A stretch of 64,000 nucleotides of DNA, from positions 48,528 to 112,527 of the forward strand of contig DASVDH010000095.1 in the NCBI GenBank assembly GCA_036381195.1, given 5' to 3'. The notes under the pieces were generated by a model. It saw only the letters and a list, made by a program, of their open reading frames with translations. It was not told the DNA's origin and did no database searches. Position numbers and translations under genes: made by a program. This document shows, one piece after another, positions 7,621-15,657 of the stretch (within the stretch, counting starts at the first letter, position 1; each line of letters starts with the position of its first letter). This stretch comes from RSA9 sp036381195 (GTDB taxonomy: Bacteria > Gemmatimonadota > Gemmatimonadetes > Longimicrobiales > RSA9).

Positions 7621-7791
7621 ATGCCCGCAAAGAGAAGTGGTGCGAAGAAGACGGCGAAGAAGGCAGTGAAGAAGGCAGTACGGAAGTCGGCAGCCAAGAA
7701 GACTGCCAAGAAGTCCGCGAGGAAGTCCGCGAGGAAGTCCGCCAAGAAGTCCGTGAAGAAAGCGGCCAAGAAGTCCACTCGCAGGAGGTAG
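7621..7791 (+). CDS. Histone H1-like lysine/alanine-rich DNA-binding peptide
   Basis: A 56-residue protein made almost entirely of Lys, Ala, Ser and Arg in imperfect AKK/RKSA repeats (KKTAKKAVKKAVRKSAAKK is typical), resembling bacterial Hc1/HctB and the C-terminal tail of eukaryotic H1. Such proteins bind and condense DNA nonspecifically in the nucleoid. A strong ribosome site (AGGAGGGC) and a TTGACA promoter suggest high expression; a 14-bp hairpin terminator follows, so it is a single-gene transcript. The codons are mainly AAG and are more AT-rich than the surroundings, as the composition dictates. Confidence 0.85.
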   Translation: MPAKRSGAKKTAKKAVKKAVRKSAAKKTAKKSARKSARKSAKKSVKKAAKKSTRRR

Positions 7792-7808
7792 TCACCGCAG
7801 TACCCTAT

Positions 7809-7842
7809 ACGCAGCGGCGGCGCAGACGCGCCGCCGCTGCGT
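7809..7842 (+). terminator. GC-rich hairpin terminator
   Basis: ACGCAGCGGCGGCG (7809-7822) pairs perfectly with CGCCGCCGCTGCGT (7829-7842) over 14 bp with a 6-nt loop, 17 nt after the histone-like stop codon. There is no U-tract. Confidence 0.6.
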
Positions 7843-7940
7843 GCATTGGCGGCCGCGCACGCGCCGTGCGAGAAGGAAGGGTGGGGCACCTTCCGCGCCG
7901 GGCGCTGGCGCGGCTCCTTTCATGCAGCAGCGTCGGATGG

Positions 7941-7946
7941 TAAGAT
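7941..7946 (+). promoter_or_regulatory. Candidate -10 element for yggX
   Basis: TAAGAT at 7941-7946 lies about 48 nt upstream of the yggX ATG. The corresponding -35 is poor (TTTCAT with a 17-nt spacer). Confidence 0.25.
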
Positions 7947-7993
7947 GCCGGCCCGGCTCCCCATCGGCAATCGTTTCCCGGACGGAGGAGACG

Positions 7994-8272
7994 ATGGCAG
8001 GATTCCAGTGTGTCAGGTGCGGCGAGGGCAATCCGCGACTCGAGCGGCCGCCGTTGCGGACCGAGCTGGGTGAGCGCATCCACCGCGAGATCTGTCAGCG
8101 CTGCTGGGACCAGTGGCTGCGGTACCAGACCGCCCTGATCAACCACTACGGGCTGGACGTGCGCGAGCGCCAGGCCCGGGAGTTCCTGACGGCGAACATG
8201 GAGGCGTTCCTCTTCCGCTCGGGCAGCCCGGAGCAGATCGACACTTCGCAACAGGGCACGGTGAGCTGGTAG
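7994..8272 (+). CDS. yggX: Probable Fe(II)-trafficking protein YggX
   Basis: A 92-residue protein that follows the YggX pattern: an N-terminal Cys (here CVRCG), then GERIHREICQRCWDQWLRYQTALINHYGL, equivalent to the E. coli G-K-R-I-Y-N-E-I-S-K-x-A-W-x-x-W region, and a C-terminal MEAFLF. YggX protects iron-sulfur clusters and participates in cytoplasmic iron handling and oxidative-stress resistance. The N-terminal CxxC is a slight difference from the E. coli protein, which has a single Cys. GGAGGAG at 7984-7990 fixes the ATG at 7994. It is probably monocistronic. Confidence 0.85.
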   Translation: MAGFQCVRCGEGNPRLERPPLRTELGERIHREICQRCWDQWLRYQTALINHYGLDVRERQAREFLTANMEAFLFRSGSPEQIDTSQQGTVSW

Positions 8273-8325
8273 CCGGGCGCAACCGGCCACCCGGCCACGG
8301 CGACAACCCCGACCCGACCGTCTCC

Positions 8326-8541
8326 ATGAGCGAGTCCCCTCTCACGCCGACCCTCACGCGGCCCGGCGGCGTGTCGTCCACCGCGCCGTCGGGCCTCTTC
8401 GAGTACGAAGCCCTGGCGCGCACGCGGCTGCTGGCCGCCGTGTCCGGCGAGCGCGCCGGCGGCGCGGATGACGGAGTCACCGTGCACGCCAATCACAGCC
8501 GGCGGCACGCGCCTCGTCGCATCGCATGCTCGCGTTCCTGA
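8326..8541 (+). CDS. Hypothetical 71-residue protein (tentative)
   Basis: A short frame beginning MSESPLTPTLTRPGG with strongly GC-biased third positions, as in real genes here, overlapping the first 16 nt of the metallophosphoesterase gene. No family, membrane segment or ribosome site is recognised. It may be coding or may be leader sequence of the downstream gene. Confidence 0.25.
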   Translation: MSESPLTPTLTRPGGVSSTAPSGLFEYEALARTRLLAAVSGERAGGADDGVTVHANHSRRHAPRRIACSRS

Positions 8542-9713
8542 TCTTCCTCGGCGTGCTGGCGGCGACCAACGTGGCGGCGGCATGGCAGCTCCGCGCCATC
8601 TTTCCCCGCCGTCGCGCCACGCTCTCGGCGACGCTGGTGGTCGGCAACCTGATGCTCGCGGCGCTGCCCTTCGCGTTCCTCCAGGGCCGGGACGGCGTCT
8701 TCACCTGGGCCCGCCCGATCCTCGGCCCGCCGTTCCTGCTCTGGCAGGTCTTTGCACTCGGGTACTCCGCATTCAGCCTGCTCGGCGTCCTGGTCTGGCT
8801 GCCGCTCCGCCGCCGGCGTTTCGCCGGGCCCTGGCCGGCGTTCTGGCGCCGGCCCACGCTCGCCGCCACGGGCCTGTTCGCGGCGCTCGCGATCGCCGGC
8901 ACCTACGGCGCGCTGGTGCCGCTCGAGGTCAGGACGGTCGAGGTGGCCCTTCCCGACCTCCCGCCCGCGCTCGACGGCTACCGCATCGCGCTGCTCTCCG
9001 ATCTGCACGTCGGGCTCTTCACCCGCGAATCCCGGCTCCGCGCCATCGTCGAGCGTGTCAACCACGCTGCGCCGGACATGGTCGTCATCGCTGGAGACCT
9101 GGTGGATGACGAGCCCCGCTATGTCGGGAAGCTGGCGCGGGGACTCCGCGGCTTCGAGGCGCCCGACGGCGCGTACGCCGTGCTCGGCAACCACGAGATC
9201 TACGCGGGCGCCGTGTTCGAGCTGGTCGAGCGCCGCGAGGAGCTGCCGTTCCGCCTGCTGATCAACGAGGCCGCGCGCGTCGAGCGGCCGGGTGGGAGCA
9301 TCGCGCTGCTCGGGCTGGGCGAGCCCGCGGCGCGCGAGGCCTTCGGGCAGGGAACGGAGGCGCGCGCGGAATTCGCGCCGGACTGGACGGCCGCCCTCCT
9401 CGGTGCGCGGCCCGGCGACTTCCTGATCGCGGCGGCGCACCAGCCCGTCGTTTTCCGGGAAGCGCGGCGCCGCGGCATTCCCCTCGCGCTCGCCGGCCAC
9501 AGCCACGGCGGTCAGTTCGGCAGCCGCCGGCTCGGCTGGTGCCTCGCCGCGCTGCTCCTGCGCTGGCACATGGGGCTGTACCGGAACGGCGGGAGCGCGC
9601 TGTACGTCACCACCGGCGCGGGGTTCTGGGTGCTCCCCGTGCGCCTGGGCGTGGTCCCGGAGATCGCGGTGCTCGTGCTACGGTCCGCGGGCATGGAAAG
9701 CGCCGGCCGCTGA
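8526..9713 (+). CDS. Membrane-anchored metallophosphoesterase (YaeI/YkuE-like)
   Basis: A 395-residue protein. Its first ~135 residues contain four hydrophobic helices (for example LAFLIFLGVLAATNVAAAW and FSLLGVLVWLPL). The remainder is a calcineurin-like phosphoesterase with all metal-binding blocks visible: LLSDLHVG, VVIAGDLVDD, AVLGNHE, a His in AAAHQP and AGHSHGGQ. Relatives are YaeI/YkuE, which hydrolyse lipid-linked or other phosphoesters near the inner membrane; the actual substrate here is unknown. It converges with the permease gene ending at 9734. Confidence 0.85.
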   Translation: MLAFLIFLGVLAATNVAAAWQLRAIFPRRRATLSATLVVGNLMLAALPFAFLQGRDGVFTWARPILGPPFLLWQVFALGYSAFSLLGVLVWLPLRRRRFAGPWPAFWRRPTLAATGLFAALAIAGTYGALVPLEVRTVEVALPDLPPALDGYRIALLSDLHVGLFTRESRLRAIVERVNHAAPDMVVIAGDLVDDEPRYVGKLARGLRGFEAPDGAYAVLGNHEIYAGAVFELVERREELPFRLLINEAARVERPGGSIALLGLGEPAAREAFGQGTEARAEFAPDWTAALLGARPGDFLIAAAHQPVVFREARRRGIPLALAGHSHGGQFGSRRLGWCLAALLLRWHMGLYRNGGSALYVTTGAGFWVLPVRLGVVPEIAVLVLRSAGMESAGR

Positions 9714-9733
9714 CGCCGCGTTCCGCCCTCGCC

Positions 9734-10978
9734 TCACTCGTATCGCAGCGACTCGACCGGATCCACTGCGGCGGCCCGGCGCGCCGGGAACACGCCCGCG
9801 GCCAGGCCGATGGCCGTGAGGGTGAGGACCGTGCCGAGCGCGACCGGCCAGGAGAGCTTCGGGTTCGCGAGGTACTCCATCGCCTCGTTCGATGCGGGCA
9901 AGCCGTCCACGACGAGCACGACGGCCGCAGCCACGGCGAGCCCGGCGAGCCCGCCCGTCAGCGCGAGCAGCAGCGCCTCGAACACGAACTGGGCCACGAT
10001 GTGCCGCCGCCGCGCACCCAGCGCCCGCTTGACCCCGATCTCCCTCGTCCGCTCCCGGACTGCCACGTACATGATGTTGGCGACGCCGACGCCCGCCACG
10101 ACCAGCGTGAGGCCGCCCACGACGCCCAGGAAGATCTGGATGCCGAGCATGATGCGCCGCGTCAGCTTCTCCTCCTCGATCAGGTCCCAGATGCTGAGCG
10201 CGCGCTCGTCTGCGGGGTCGAACCGGTAGCGGCGGCCGAGCACCCGGTAGATCTCCGCCTTCACCTGCTCCGCCGACTGCACATCCCGCGGCCGGACCAG
10301 CAGGTGGTTCACGTAGCGCGGGCCGTAGATCGCGCGGAACGTGGAGGCCGGGATGATCGCCCGGTCGGCGTCCGGGCCGTTGTTCATGCTGCTCTGGAGC
10401 TTGCGCTGCATGACGCCTACGACCGTGAACGGCAGGTCGTCGATCAGCACCGTCTGGCCGACCGGCGGAGTATCACCGAAGAGCCGCTTCGCGATCGAGT
10501 CCCCCAGGAACACGACCCGCCGGCGTTCCTCCAGGTCTCGCTCGTTGAGGAAGCGGCCGCCCGCGACGGGGAACATGCGCCGCATCAGCTCGAACGACGG
10601 GTACCCGCCCTCCATGTACGTCGTCGTCGAGACATCGCCCGCACGCAGCCGCGTGCCGCCGCGGCCGTACGACGGGCTGACCAGCTCCACGCCGGGGATG
10701 GTGCGCCGCAGCAGCTCGCCATCCTGTTCGGTCAGCCGGATGCGCCGGCCGCTCGGCAGCCCCTCGTAGATCCGGCTGGTCTCGCCGCCGTAGATCATGA
10801 ACATGCGGTCGTACGCGTTGAGCAGGCCGTTGACCACGCTCGTGCGCAGCCCCTCGCCGAACGAGAGCAGCAGAACGATCGCGATCGTGCCCCACGTGAT
10901 GGAGAACACGGTCAGGAACGCACGGAGCTTCTGCGTCTTCAGGTCGCCGTAGAACTCCTGGAGCAGGATCTTCCACAT
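9734..10978 (-). CDS. MacB/FtsX-type ABC transporter permease (second copy)
   Basis: A 414-residue permease with one N-terminal transmembrane helix (FLTVFSITWGTIAIVLLLSF), a large MacB-type periplasmic core domain (GRFLNERDLEERRRVVFLGDSIAKRLFG), and three C-terminal helices of the FtsX domain, including the signature VRERTREIGVKRALGARRRHI and the closing PARRAAAVDPVESLRYE. It acts with an ATPase and a periplasmic adaptor in mechanotransmission or efflux. It follows the paralogous permease by 9 nt and the HlyD-like adaptor further upstream. There is no ABC ATPase gene in this cluster. Confidence 0.88.
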   Translation of the reverse strand: MWKILLQEFYGDLKTQKLRAFLTVFSITWGTIAIVLLLSFGEGLRTSVVNGLLNAYDRMFMIYGGETSRIYEGLPSGRRIRLTEQDGELLRRTIPGVELVSPSYGRGGTRLRAGDVSTTTYMEGGYPSFELMRRMFPVAGGRFLNERDLEERRRVVFLGDSIAKRLFGDTPPVGQTVLIDDLPFTVVGVMQRKLQSSMNNGPDADRAIIPASTFRAIYGPRYVNHLLVRPRDVQSAEQVKAEIYRVLGRRYRFDPADERALSIWDLIEEEKLTRRIMLGIQIFLGVVGGLTLVVAGVGVANIMYVAVRERTREIGVKRALGARRRHIVAQFVFEALLLALTGGLAGLAVAAAVVLVVDGLPASNEAMEYLANPKLSWPVALGTVLTLTAIGLAAGVFPARRAAAVDPVESLRYE

Positions 10979-10987
10979 CGCCGGCTC

Positions 10988-12235
10988 TCAGACGCCGTAG
11001 CGGAGGCACTCGACGGGATCCAGCGCAGCGGCCCTGCGCGCGGGCAGCAGCCCCGCGGCGAGCGCGACCAGGGCGAGCAGCCCCAGGGTCGCGCCGAGCA
11101 CGACCGGCGAAATCGCCGGCGTGCCGACCGCCTCCTGGATCGGCAGCAGCCGCGCGATGCGGATCAGCGTCGCGGAGAGCAGGAAGCCCAGCACGGCGCC
11201 TGCGGCCACGATCAGCAGCGCTTCCACGAGGAACTGGAGGAGGATGTCGCGGCGCCGCGCGCCCAGCGAGCGCTTCACGCCGATCTCCCGCGTCCGCTCC
11301 CGCACGACGACGAACATGATGTTCGCCACGCCGATCCCGCCCACCGTCAGGGTGAAGCTGCCCACCACACCCAGGAACAGGTTGAAGCCGAGGAACAGGT
11401 AGTGGAACAGCCGCATCATCTCGTTCGTGTCCCACACGCCGAGCGCGTCCCTGTCGGCCGGGTCGAAGCGGTGGCGGCGGCCGAGCAACTCGTAGATCCG
11501 CCGCTCGATGGCGGGCCCGTCCTCCGGGTTCGCCGGCCGGTACACCAGATTGGCGATGTACCGCTCGCCGAACAGGGCGCGGTAGGTGCTCGCCGGGATG
11601 AACAGCCGGTCCTGGTCCCTCGAGCGGTACGAGGAGCTCTGCGTCTTGTGCTGCATCACGCCCACCACCGTGAACGGCACATCGCCCACGAAGACCTGCT
11701 CGCCGACCGCCTCGCCATCGCCGAAGAGCAGCTTCTTCAGCTCGTCCCCGAGGACCGCGACGCGCCGCCGGCCCTGCACGTCCAGCTCGTTCAGGAACCG
11801 GCCGCCCGGCTCCGGCAGGATGTTGCGCAGGTCCCCGTAGACGGGCAGCACGCCGGTGATGTAGGGGTTCGCGATGGTGGTGCCGCGGCGGACCGGCCGC
11901 ACGTAGCCGCCGTACTCCGGGCTGATCCCCTCGATGCCCGGGACCTCCCGCGCGATCAGCGCCGCATCCTCCTCGCGCAGGCGGATCAGGCGCCCATCCC
12001 CGAAGCCCTGGTAGGCGCGCGTGGTGCGGCCGCCGAAGACGAGGACGATCCCGTCCCCCATGCCGCGCGCGTTGCGCTTCATCTGCTCCGCCAGGCCGAC
12101 GCCGAACGCGAGCAGCACGACCACCGCGACCGTGCCCCAGGTGATGCCCAGCACGGTGAGCGCGGTCCGCATCTTCTGCGCGCGGATGTCGTCCAGGAAT
12201 TGGCGGAACAGGTGGAAGGTGCGCATGACGCCCAT
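10988..12235 (-). CDS. MacB/FtsX-type ABC transporter permease (first copy)
   Basis: A 415-residue paralogue of the following gene, with the same layout: N-terminal helix (LTVLGITWGTVAVVVLLAFG), periplasmic MacB core domain, and a C-terminal FtsX domain with VRERTREIGVKRSLGARRRDI and PARRAAALDPVECLRYG. The two copies presumably form a heterodimeric permease. Two start codons are possible, ATG 12235 and ATG 12226; the second has a better-spaced GGGATGGG upstream. A 104-nt gap filled with CTCGTA/AACGTG repeats separates it from the adaptor gene upstream. Confidence 0.88.
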   Translation of the reverse strand: MGVMRTFHLFRQFLDDIRAQKMRTALTVLGITWGTVAVVVLLAFGVGLAEQMKRNARGMGDGIVLVFGGRTTRAYQGFGDGRLIRLREEDAALIAREVPGIEGISPEYGGYVRPVRRGTTIANPYITGVLPVYGDLRNILPEPGGRFLNELDVQGRRRVAVLGDELKKLLFGDGEAVGEQVFVGDVPFTVVGVMQHKTQSSSYRSRDQDRLFIPASTYRALFGERYIANLVYRPANPEDGPAIERRIYELLGRRHRFDPADRDALGVWDTNEMMRLFHYLFLGFNLFLGVVGSFTLTVGGIGVANIMFVVVRERTREIGVKRSLGARRRDILLQFLVEALLIVAAGAVLGFLLSATLIRIARLLPIQEAVGTPAISPVVLGATLGLLALVALAAGLLPARRAAALDPVECLRYGV

Positions 12236-12278
12236 CCCCGGATGCGAGGACGACGAGTACGTGCGGCCTCACCCCGTG

Positions 12279-12342
12279 CTCGTACTCGTACTCGTACTCG
12301 TACTCGTACTCGTAAACGTGCTCGTACTCGTAAACGTCCTCA
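12279..12342 (-). repeat. CTCGTA/AACGTS hexanucleotide repeat array (site A)
   Basis: On the plus strand there are six CTCGTA units in tandem (12279-12314), then AACGTG, two more CTCGTA, and AACGTC, ending at the stop codon of the adaptor gene. In the sense of the operon this is a TACGAG/CACGTT array. The 15-mer CTCGTACTCGTAAAC occurs at 12303-12317 and 12321-12335. The same 15-mer occurs in the array at 30685-30773. A short inverted piece, ACGAGTACG, lies nearby at 12252-12260. Confidence 0.85.
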
Positions 12343-13431
12343 GATCCGCCTTGCCGGCTTCTCCAGCACCCGCTCCCCTTCCCGCAGCCCCGAGACGACC
12401 TCGATGTTGATGGCATCGCTGAGGCCGGTCTCGATCACGCGGCGCTCGGTCTGGCCCGGCCCGAGCTCCACGGTCACCCAGGCGGTATCGCCCGAGAACG
12501 TCACCACGCGTTCCGGGATCACGAGCACGTCCTCCCGCTTCTCGATATTGATGTACGCGTTGGCGGAGTACCCGGCGCGCAGGATCGTGCCGTCCGTCTC
12601 CTCGAGCGTGATCTCGACGGGGAAGACGGTCGAGTTGTCCTGATTCCGCGCCTTGAGCGCAATGCGGGACAGCACGCCCTCGATGCGGGCGTCCGGGGCG
12701 GCGCCCACCCGGATCTCCGCGCGCATCCCCTCGCGCAGCCGGCCGACGTCGATCTCGTCCACGGTGCCGCGGAACACCAGCCGGCTCATGTCCGCCATGG
12801 TGAGCAGGACGGTGCCTTCCTGGTACGTGCTGAGCGGCACCACCGGATCGCCGACCTCGACCATCTCCTCGAGGATGTAGCCGTCGATGGGTGCGGTGAC
12901 GACGGACTCGATGCGGCCGTCCGCGATCGTGACGCGCCCCTGCTCGAGCAGGGCGAGCCGTTCGCGGGCGACCTGCTCCTGGAGCGCCGCCTCGGCATGG
13001 CGGCGCTCCGCGGCCTCGAAGTCGGCCTCGGAGACCAGCCCCTGTGCGTGCAGGGCGCGCTGCCGCGCGAGCTCCCTGGCCGCGTTCGCCACCTCGATGC
13101 CGCGCAACTCGAGCTGGCGCCGCGCTTCGACCAGCTCCAACGGCGTGGGGTCCGGCCGGATCTCGAGCAGCGGCGCGCCGGCGCGGACGAATTCGCCGGC
13201 TTCGGCGAAGCGCCGCCGGACGACGCCCGAGACCTTGGACTTCACGCTGACCTCGATCTCCGGCTCGATCGTTCCGACGGCGAGCGCGCGATCCACGATG
13301 TGGGCTCGCGTCACGGCCACTGCCGGCGCGGCGTCCTCGCCCCCGGGGTCGTCGGCCGGGAGGAAGGAGGCGGCGCCTGCCACGGCGGCGACCCCGACGC
13401 CGCCCAGGATGAGCTTGGTGCGTCCCTTCAT
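12340..13431 (-). CDS. HlyD/MacA-family periplasmic adaptor (efflux membrane fusion protein)
   Basis: A 363-residue membrane fusion protein: a short cytoplasmic start (MKGRTKL), one membrane anchor (ILGGVGVAAVAGAASFL), a biotinyl-lipoyl half (VKSKVSGVVRRRFAEAGEFVRAGAPLLEI), an alpha-helical hairpin rich in Glu/Arg/Ala at about residues 95-165, the second lipoyl half (VVTAPIDGYILEEMVEVGDPVV), and beta-barrel and membrane-proximal domains. It links an inner-membrane pump to an outer-membrane channel. Two FtsX permeases follow downstream, making a MacAB-like unit, and it is divergent from the HtrA lipoprotein gene. ATG 13431 gives the proper anchor length. Confidence 0.88.
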   Translation of the reverse strand: MKGRTKLILGGVGVAAVAGAASFLPADDPGGEDAAPAVAVTRAHIVDRALAVGTIEPEIEVSVKSKVSGVVRRRFAEAGEFVRAGAPLLEIRPDPTPLELVEARRQLELRGIEVANAARELARQRALHAQGLVSEADFEAAERRHAEAALQEQVARERLALLEQGRVTIADGRIESVVTAPIDGYILEEMVEVGDPVVPLSTYQEGTVLLTMADMSRLVFRGTVDEIDVGRLREGMRAEIRVGAAPDARIEGVLSRIALKARNQDNSTVFPVEITLEETDGTILRAGYSANAYINIEKREDVLVIPERVVTFSGDTAWVTVELGPGQTERRVIETGLSDAINIEVVSGLREGERVLEKPARRI

Positions 13432-13574
13432 GGCCGTGCTCCGATCAGCAAGATGGCACGCGCGGGGCGATCCCGCGGGCCTGGGCCCGAATGGGGGTGA
13501 ACGGCACGCCGGCACTACGATCCCGCCGGGCGCACGGTTTCAGCGTGCACGCCTCTTGCACCTCGCCGTCACGC

Positions 13575-14945
13575 ATGAGCCGGTGCAGGAGGTGGATCCC
13601 GCTCGCCGCGGCGTTGTGCGTCGCGGCCTGCGGCGAGGAGGAGGCGCCGTCTGCGGCGCCGGGCGGCGCGACGTTCCGGGCCGCCGTGGATGCGGTCCTG
13701 CCCTCCGTTGTCTATATCCAGGTCGAAACCGCCGCGCCACTGTCCGGCATGCTGCCGCCGCTCGTGCCCGGCATGCCGCTCCCGGACCAGACGCCCGGGC
13801 CTCCCCGGCTCGGCGCCGGCTCCGGCGTGATCCTGGACCGCGAGGGCTACATCCTGACGTCCGACCACGTGGTCGAGAACGCGGACCACGTCACGGTCAC
13901 ACTGCACGATCGCCGCGAGTTCGAGGCGCGCGTCGTCGCACGCGACCCGAGCACGGACGTGGCGGTGCTGAAGATCGAGCCAGGAGACTATCCACCGGCA
14001 CGGCTGGGCGATTCGGACGCGCTGCGCCTCGGCGACTGGGTGCTCGCGCTCGGCAGCCCGCTCGGCCTCCAGTTCAGCGTCTCGGCCGGCGTGGTCAGCG
14101 CGAAGGGGCGCTCCATCGGGATCCTGGGCCCGGGCGCGGACGGCGCCTCGCAGGCGGCGCCCCTCGAGCACTTCATCCAGACGGACGCCGCCATGAACCC
14201 CGGCAACTCGGGCGGGCCGCTGGTGGACCTCGAGGGCAACGTCGTCGGCATCAACACCGCGATCGCGACGCCGACCGGCTACTACTTCGGGTACGGCTTC
14301 GCCGTCCCGATCAACCTGGCGCGGCGCGTGGCCGACCAATTGATCCGGCAGGGCTTCGTCAGCCGCGCCTATCTCGGCGTCATGCTGGACGACGTGGAAA
14401 CGGCCGATGCACGCGTCTACGGCCTCGACTCGACCGAAGGCGCGGAGGTCGTCCACGTCGAGCCGGGCGGCCCCGCGGACCGCGCCGGCGTCGAGCTCGG
14501 CGACGTGGTGGTGGGCGTAGGCGACCGCAAGGTCGAGACTGTGAGCGACCTGCAGGCCGCGCTCGCGGAGCTGGCGCCGGGCGCGATCGCGCTGCTGCAG
14601 GTCCAGCGCTACGGCGCCCGCCAGCGGATCCCCGTCGAGCTCGGCGCGGTCCGGTCCGGCGTGCGGCCGCAGCCGAGCCCGGCCCAGACCGGGGCGGGGG
14701 GCGTCGGTTTCTCGGTTGCGCAGCAGGGTGGCCGCCTGGTCGTCGCGGCCGTGCGGCCGTTCTCGCCCGCCGCGCGCGCGGGCATCCGGCCCGGCCAGGC
14801 CATCCTCGAGGTGAACCGGCGGGAGGTCGTGACCGTGGAGGAGTTCGCGTCCGCCGTGCGCCGCAGCCGTGACGGCGTGCTCTCGCTGATCGTGGCCGAG
14901 CCCGATCTGGGCCGGAGGATCATCAACTTCGAGACCCGGCCCTGA
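13575..14945 (+). CDS. Lipoprotein HtrA/DegQ-type serine protease with two PDZ domains
   Basis: A 456-residue protein. The signal MSRCRRWIPLAAALCVAAC ends in a lipobox, so it is predicted to be membrane-tethered rather than soluble. The trypsin-like domain shows the full triad: H98 (SDHVV), D128 (STDVAVLK) and S212 (GNSGGP). PDZ1 begins near SRAYLGVMLDDVE and PDZ2 near VGFSVAQQGGRLVVAAVRP. It degrades or refolds misfolded envelope proteins. A lipobox on a Do-family protease is unusual but not unique. It is divergent from the efflux adaptor gene, with a 143-nt shared upstream region. Confidence 0.9.
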   Translation: MSRCRRWIPLAAALCVAACGEEEAPSAAPGGATFRAAVDAVLPSVVYIQVETAAPLSGMLPPLVPGMPLPDQTPGPPRLGAGSGVILDREGYILTSDHVVENADHVTVTLHDRREFEARVVARDPSTDVAVLKIEPGDYPPARLGDSDALRLGDWVLALGSPLGLQFSVSAGVVSAKGRSIGILGPGADGASQAAPLEHFIQTDAAMNPGNSGGPLVDLEGNVVGINTAIATPTGYYFGYGFAVPINLARRVADQLIRQGFVSRAYLGVMLDDVETADARVYGLDSTEGAEVVHVEPGGPADRAGVELGDVVVGVGDRKVETVSDLQAALAELAPGAIALLQVQRYGARQRIPVELGAVRSGVRPQPSPAQTGAGGVGFSVAQQGGRLVVAAVRPFSPAARAGIRPGQAILEVNRREVVTVEEFASAVRRSRDGVLSLIVAEPDLGRRIINFETRP

Positions 14946-15043
14946 CGCGCCCGGCTCCCTCCGAGCGCGACGACGCCGGAACCACGCCGACCCGGGCCAT
15001 CGCACCCCATCGGCGGGGGCGCAGGCCGCGGGGCTCCCCCGGA

Positions 15044-15072
15044 TTGCCGCCGCCCTCGCGCGCGCCTAGCTT
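15044..15072 (+). promoter_or_regulatory. Candidate promoter for the DUF6941 gene
   Basis: TTGCCG at 15044-15049 and TAGCTT at 15067-15072 are spaced by 17 nt. The -10 sequence is identical to that of the csp promoter. Confidence 0.45.
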
Positions 15073-15143
15073 GGATCGAACCGCGTGCGGCGGCTCGCCT
15101 GGCGGCCGTCGCGGGCATCGCGCTACAGCGGTCCGTGCCGATC

Positions 15144-15575
15144 ATGCAAGTGAAGCTCGCCGTCCTGGCCGACTACGCGAACGTGACTGCCGAGGGGAAG
15201 CTCAACATCCTCGGCATCTTCGACCGCATCAACGTGTCCGGCCTGCCTGCCGTGCACCCCCAGATGCAGTTCGTCATCCGGCTCGAGGCGCACCCCGCGG
15301 AAAAGGATCGCGTCCACTCCATCGAGGTTCGCCTGCACGACCCGGACGGCGAGACCATTTTCGAGCTGAAGGGCGAGATGCTGCCACGCGGCGGCGCACC
15401 CGGCCAGACCATCGCGGCCAACCAGATCATCACCATCAACAACCTCTCGTTGAGCAAGACCGGCGAGCACAGTTTCGTCGTCTTCGTCGACAACGACCTG
15501 AAAACGGAGGTTCCGCTGCAGGTCGTCGAGGTGCCGAAGCTCGCGCCGCCCCCGGACCAGGCGCCCACCCACTGA
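15144..15575 (+). CDS. DUF6941 family protein
   Basis: A 143-residue protein beginning MQVKLAVLADYANVTAEGKLNILGIFDRI, which matches my recollection of DUF6941, whose members start [KR]-x-x-x-A-x-L-x-D-[YF]-A and continue with a beta-sandwich (FVIRLEAHPAEKDRVHSIEVRLHDPDG). The family has no known function; the fold resembles a small beta-sandwich such as a C2-like domain. There is no signal peptide. ATG 15144 was chosen; a GTG at 15135 is in frame. It lies just upstream of the MscS gene, but that gene has its own candidate promoter. Confidence 0.7.
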   Translation: MQVKLAVLADYANVTAEGKLNILGIFDRINVSGLPAVHPQMQFVIRLEAHPAEKDRVHSIEVRLHDPDGETIFELKGEMLPRGGAPGQTIAANQIITINNLSLSKTGEHSFVVFVDNDLKTEVPLQVVEVPKLAPPPDQAPTH

Positions 15576-15599
15576 CCGGGGCGCCCGAGCCCCCGCCCG

Positions 15600-15628
15600 T
15601 TGCCAGCCGGCGCCGGTGGCGCCATCTT
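15600..15628 (+). promoter_or_regulatory. Candidate promoter of the MscS-ATPase operon
   Basis: TTGCCA at 15600-15605 and CATCTT at 15623-15628 have a 17-nt spacer. It lies upstream of the GTG at 15658 and makes an earlier GTG at 15616 an unlikely start. Confidence 0.45.
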
Positions 15629-15657
15629 TGTCAGACCCCCCGGATCCTCCCTGCGGT

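Noticed and set aside
12240..12345. CTCGTA array as a protein-coding Tyr-Glu repeat or CRISPR-like array
   Set aside because: The frames are open only because the six-base units contain no stops, the unit is six bases, and the array lies between two genes whose ends are otherwise accounted for; there are no unique spacers or cas genes.
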